Shown here: in pieces, positions 62,337 through 64,000 of the stretch
Numbering within the stretch: position 1 is the first letter of the stretch
Layout: the number at the start of each line of letters is the position of its first letter
NCBI GenBank assembly: GCA_964534845.1
Contig: CAZHPV010000004.1
Coordinates: forward strand, 21,490 to 85,489
DNA length: 64,000 nt
Direction of reading: 5' to 3'
From: CALCKU01 sp964534845
GTDB lineage: Bacteria; Pseudomonadota; Alphaproteobacteria; Caulobacterales; Maricaulaceae
Notes under the pieces: model-generated
The model's database searches: none
The model's input: the letters and a program-made list of their open reading frames with translations, nothing else
Told to the model about the DNA's origin: nothing
Made by a program: the position numbers and the translations under genes

Positions 62337-64000
62337 GATGTTTACGCTTGGAAAGTTGATAGTCATAGAGCGACGGAACATCTTCCATTGACTGATTTAA
62401 GCGTTCTGAATAGGGGCGCGGCACATAGTTGACGTCGAATTTGCGATTGCCGGACACACCGACAATCCGCGCCTCGGGGCCTTCCGCCAATCCGCGCAGC
62501 GTAACGACTTCACGGCGATCAGCACCGCTACGAACGTTCACTTTGAGATTCCATGTTGTATTGTAACGCCCGTGACCGGGCTGCCAATATCCGGCACCGC
62601 TGCCATTCCAGATTGGATAATAAGCACCCTTATCATCGCGTTTAGCATCAACATTGAGCGTAATATTATCAAACAAATTCTGGTGATTGGCACCGGCATG
62701 TTGATCCAGCACCGCGGCCTTGTTTACGACGGCATTCTTGAAAACACATTTTGTCGATTGTGTGTTCAGGCTAAGGGAGTGGATCGGGGCATTATTAACC
62801 GTCAAATTTTCGATCAAAACATTATGAACATTGCCGGCATGAACTGAATAATGGGCCTGTCTGTCTCCTGTCGTCTCTATATTGGAAATCGTCACATTGG
62901 CGCTATTATAGGTCAGAATACCGCTATCAGCGTTTTCAAATTTGACGTCACGTATCCAACCATCGAAAACGCTCGTAAAATAAATGCCATTATACCCGCG
63001 TTCTAGATGATGTCCGAAATAGGGTGATACCGGAAATGTGATACGTAGGTCTTCAATCCCTATATGCGTAAGGTGATCCCATTTGGCAAATTGTGCAGGA
63101 ATTGTCTCCGATATAGTATGCAATAAGGGATCGCTAATCTTTACGCGGTTGCCCTCAACAGCGAGTATCTTCGTTTTTTGACGCACAAGCGGACGCTCTT
63201 TAAAAGTCCAATGATGGGATCCAATTTTCAGATTTGTATCCCCATACATTTCTTCTAGCAGGGCTCCGTTTTCGCCGCGACGATTAAGCCATTGAAGTTC
63301 TACCACATCTCCAACGTCAATAGTGTTGGCATCGACAGTCGTTACAGTCTGCGCGCCTGCAATGCCTTCACTGATTTGCGTAAGGACAATAATTTCAGGG
63401 TCCTTACTCTCCAGATAGGCCGCGGCGCGCGTGCTGTCTTTCTGCACCCAGATAAACCCGCCACTCCATGAATATTCAGAAAAACGCGCGTCAATATTTC
63501 TATCTTTCTCTTTCTGACGCTTGTCATATTTTATAAGATATTCACGCAGTTCATCCAGCGAATCTGTTTTATCAACCATTTCAAGGGGACGTGGGAAATG
63601 TAGATTTGTGCCGTCCAGTCCCGAGCCCGCACCGCGTAAAACAATATCGCTACGGGTGATTTTTAAGATTTCCGACACAATAATTTTACCGCTGGGAAAT
63701 TGTATAATAGCCGGCCCGCCTACGTTATGCGCCGCCTCGAACGCCTTGAGCAAAGCTTGGGAATCGTCGATTTCATCATCAGCGACGACGCCGTATTCCG
63801 TAACATCAATTAGGGTTCCCTTAGCATGTGGGACATCACCCACGCCGTGATTATAACCGGCATAAGAAAAGTCAGGTAGGCGATGTTTATTCATAACCTC
63901 GCTATTGGTGATGATGTCGATTGGGCCCCTATTGTCAGTCGCAAAAGAAAAACTTGCGAAAACCAAGCCGGAAACTATGGCAAATAGTACGAGATATAAC
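62326..64000 (-). CDS. Right-handed beta-helix polysaccharide lyase-like protein (5' end outside window)
   Basis: The frame stays open to the right edge: before the TTG at 63966 it continues as LYLVLFAIVSGL then VFASFSFAT, a signal-peptide core, so the true start lies a few codons beyond 64000. The mature part begins with a pectate-lyase-3 type repeat (VTEYGVVADDEIDDSQALLK, FPSGKIIVSEILKITRSDIV) and shows beta-helix repeats (NADSGILTYNSANVTISNIE, NVLIENLTVNNAPIHSLSL). I cannot name the PL family. It is secreted or periplasmic and probably degrades an uronic-acid polymer, feeding the adjacent TRAP and kdu genes. Last 11 bases overlap the DctP gene. Confidence 0.8.
   Translation of the reverse strand, partial: LYLVLFAIVSGLVFASFSFATDNRGPIDIITNSEVMNKHRLPDFSYAGYNHGVGDVPHAKGTLIDVTEYGVVADDEIDDSQALLKAFEAAHNVGGPAIIQFPSGKIIVSEILKITRSDIVLRGAGSGLDGTNLHFPRPLEMVDKTDSLDELREYLIKYDKRQKEKDRNIDARFSEYSWSGGFIWVQKDSTRAAAYLESKDPEIIVLTQISEGIAGAQTVTTVDANTIDVGDVVELQWLNRRGENGALLEEMYGDTNLKIGSHHWTFKERPLVRQKTKILAVEGNRVKISDPLLHTISETIPAQFAKWDHLTHIGIEDLRITFPVSPYFGHHLERGYNGIYFTSVFDGWIRDVKFENADSGILTYNSANVTISNIETTGDRQAHYSVHAGNVHNVLIENLTVNNAPIHSLSLNTQSTKCVFKNAVVNKAAVLDQHAGANHQNLFDNITLNVDAKRDDKGAYYPIWNGSGAGYWQPGHGRYNTTWNLKVNVRSGADRREVVTLRGLAEGPEARIVGVSGNRKFDVNYVPRPYSERLNQSMEDVPSLYDYQLSKRKHHDK

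Overview
This window looks like a chromosome segment of a marine or surface-dwelling alphaproteobacterium. The pointers are a DUF3035/BamF-type lipoprotein, an endonuclease-type MutL, moderate GC, an uronate-degradation locus with a TRAP transporter, and many predicted surface and periplasmic proteins. Placement near the Caulobacterales/Maricaulales/Hyphomonadaceae is inference. There is no rRNA, tRNA, CRISPR array, insertion sequence or prophage that I can support.

Layout. 1-15273 is a surface-protein export locus. A giant Ca-binding-repeat protein (minus strand, running off the left edge, at least 2931 codons open) carries an N-terminal LEPRxLLDAAA motif and has no signal peptide. Next to it is a TolC-like outer-membrane lipoprotein. 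Divergent from these are three membrane-fusion/adaptor genes, the last a fusion of a PqqD/RRE-like N-terminus, an M50 (site-2) metalloprotease and a HlyD-type adaptor. No ABC ATPase is present between 1 and 15273, so this is not a canonical type I system. An HtrA protease follows. 17094-24755 holds a radical SAM protein, a class III cAMP phosphodiesterase, a bestrophin and, on the minus strand, a three-gene unit (TPR/beta-barrel, FecR-like, CHASE2-adenylate cyclase).

24933-38567 is mostly housekeeping: hslU (without hslV), a polytopic membrane protein, an acyl-CoA synthetase, the BamF-like lipoprotein, mutL, rsmD-rluB, tadA, EamA and TauE-type transporters, and a crescentin-like coiled-coil protein. 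An AT-rich PD-(D/E)XK protein sits between mutL and rsmD and looks acquired. 38651-51677 is acyl-CoA/2-oxoacid metabolism: a thiolase-like protein, a fused indolepyruvate oxidoreductase divergent from an Lrp regulator, a korC-like/korA/korB unit, a degenerate SDR, and an HMG-CoA lyase flanked by gene remnants.

51702-55892 contains small membrane or periplasmic proteins, a 43-residue CDGSH-like protein, and a translationally coupled three-gene unit (DUF4412-like, lipoprotein, VWA lipoprotein). 56067-57794 is a LuxR-HTH regulator fused to an alpha/beta-hydrolase fold in which all three catalytic positions appear substituted. 57940-64000 is an uronate-degradation locus: kduI-kduD facing a TRAP transporter (large, small and binding subunits) and a right-handed beta-helix polysaccharide lyase-like gene whose 5' end lies beyond the right edge.

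The strongest candidates for an undescribed system are the ABC-less LEPR/M50-HlyD export locus and, second, the dead-hydrolase LuxR regulator.
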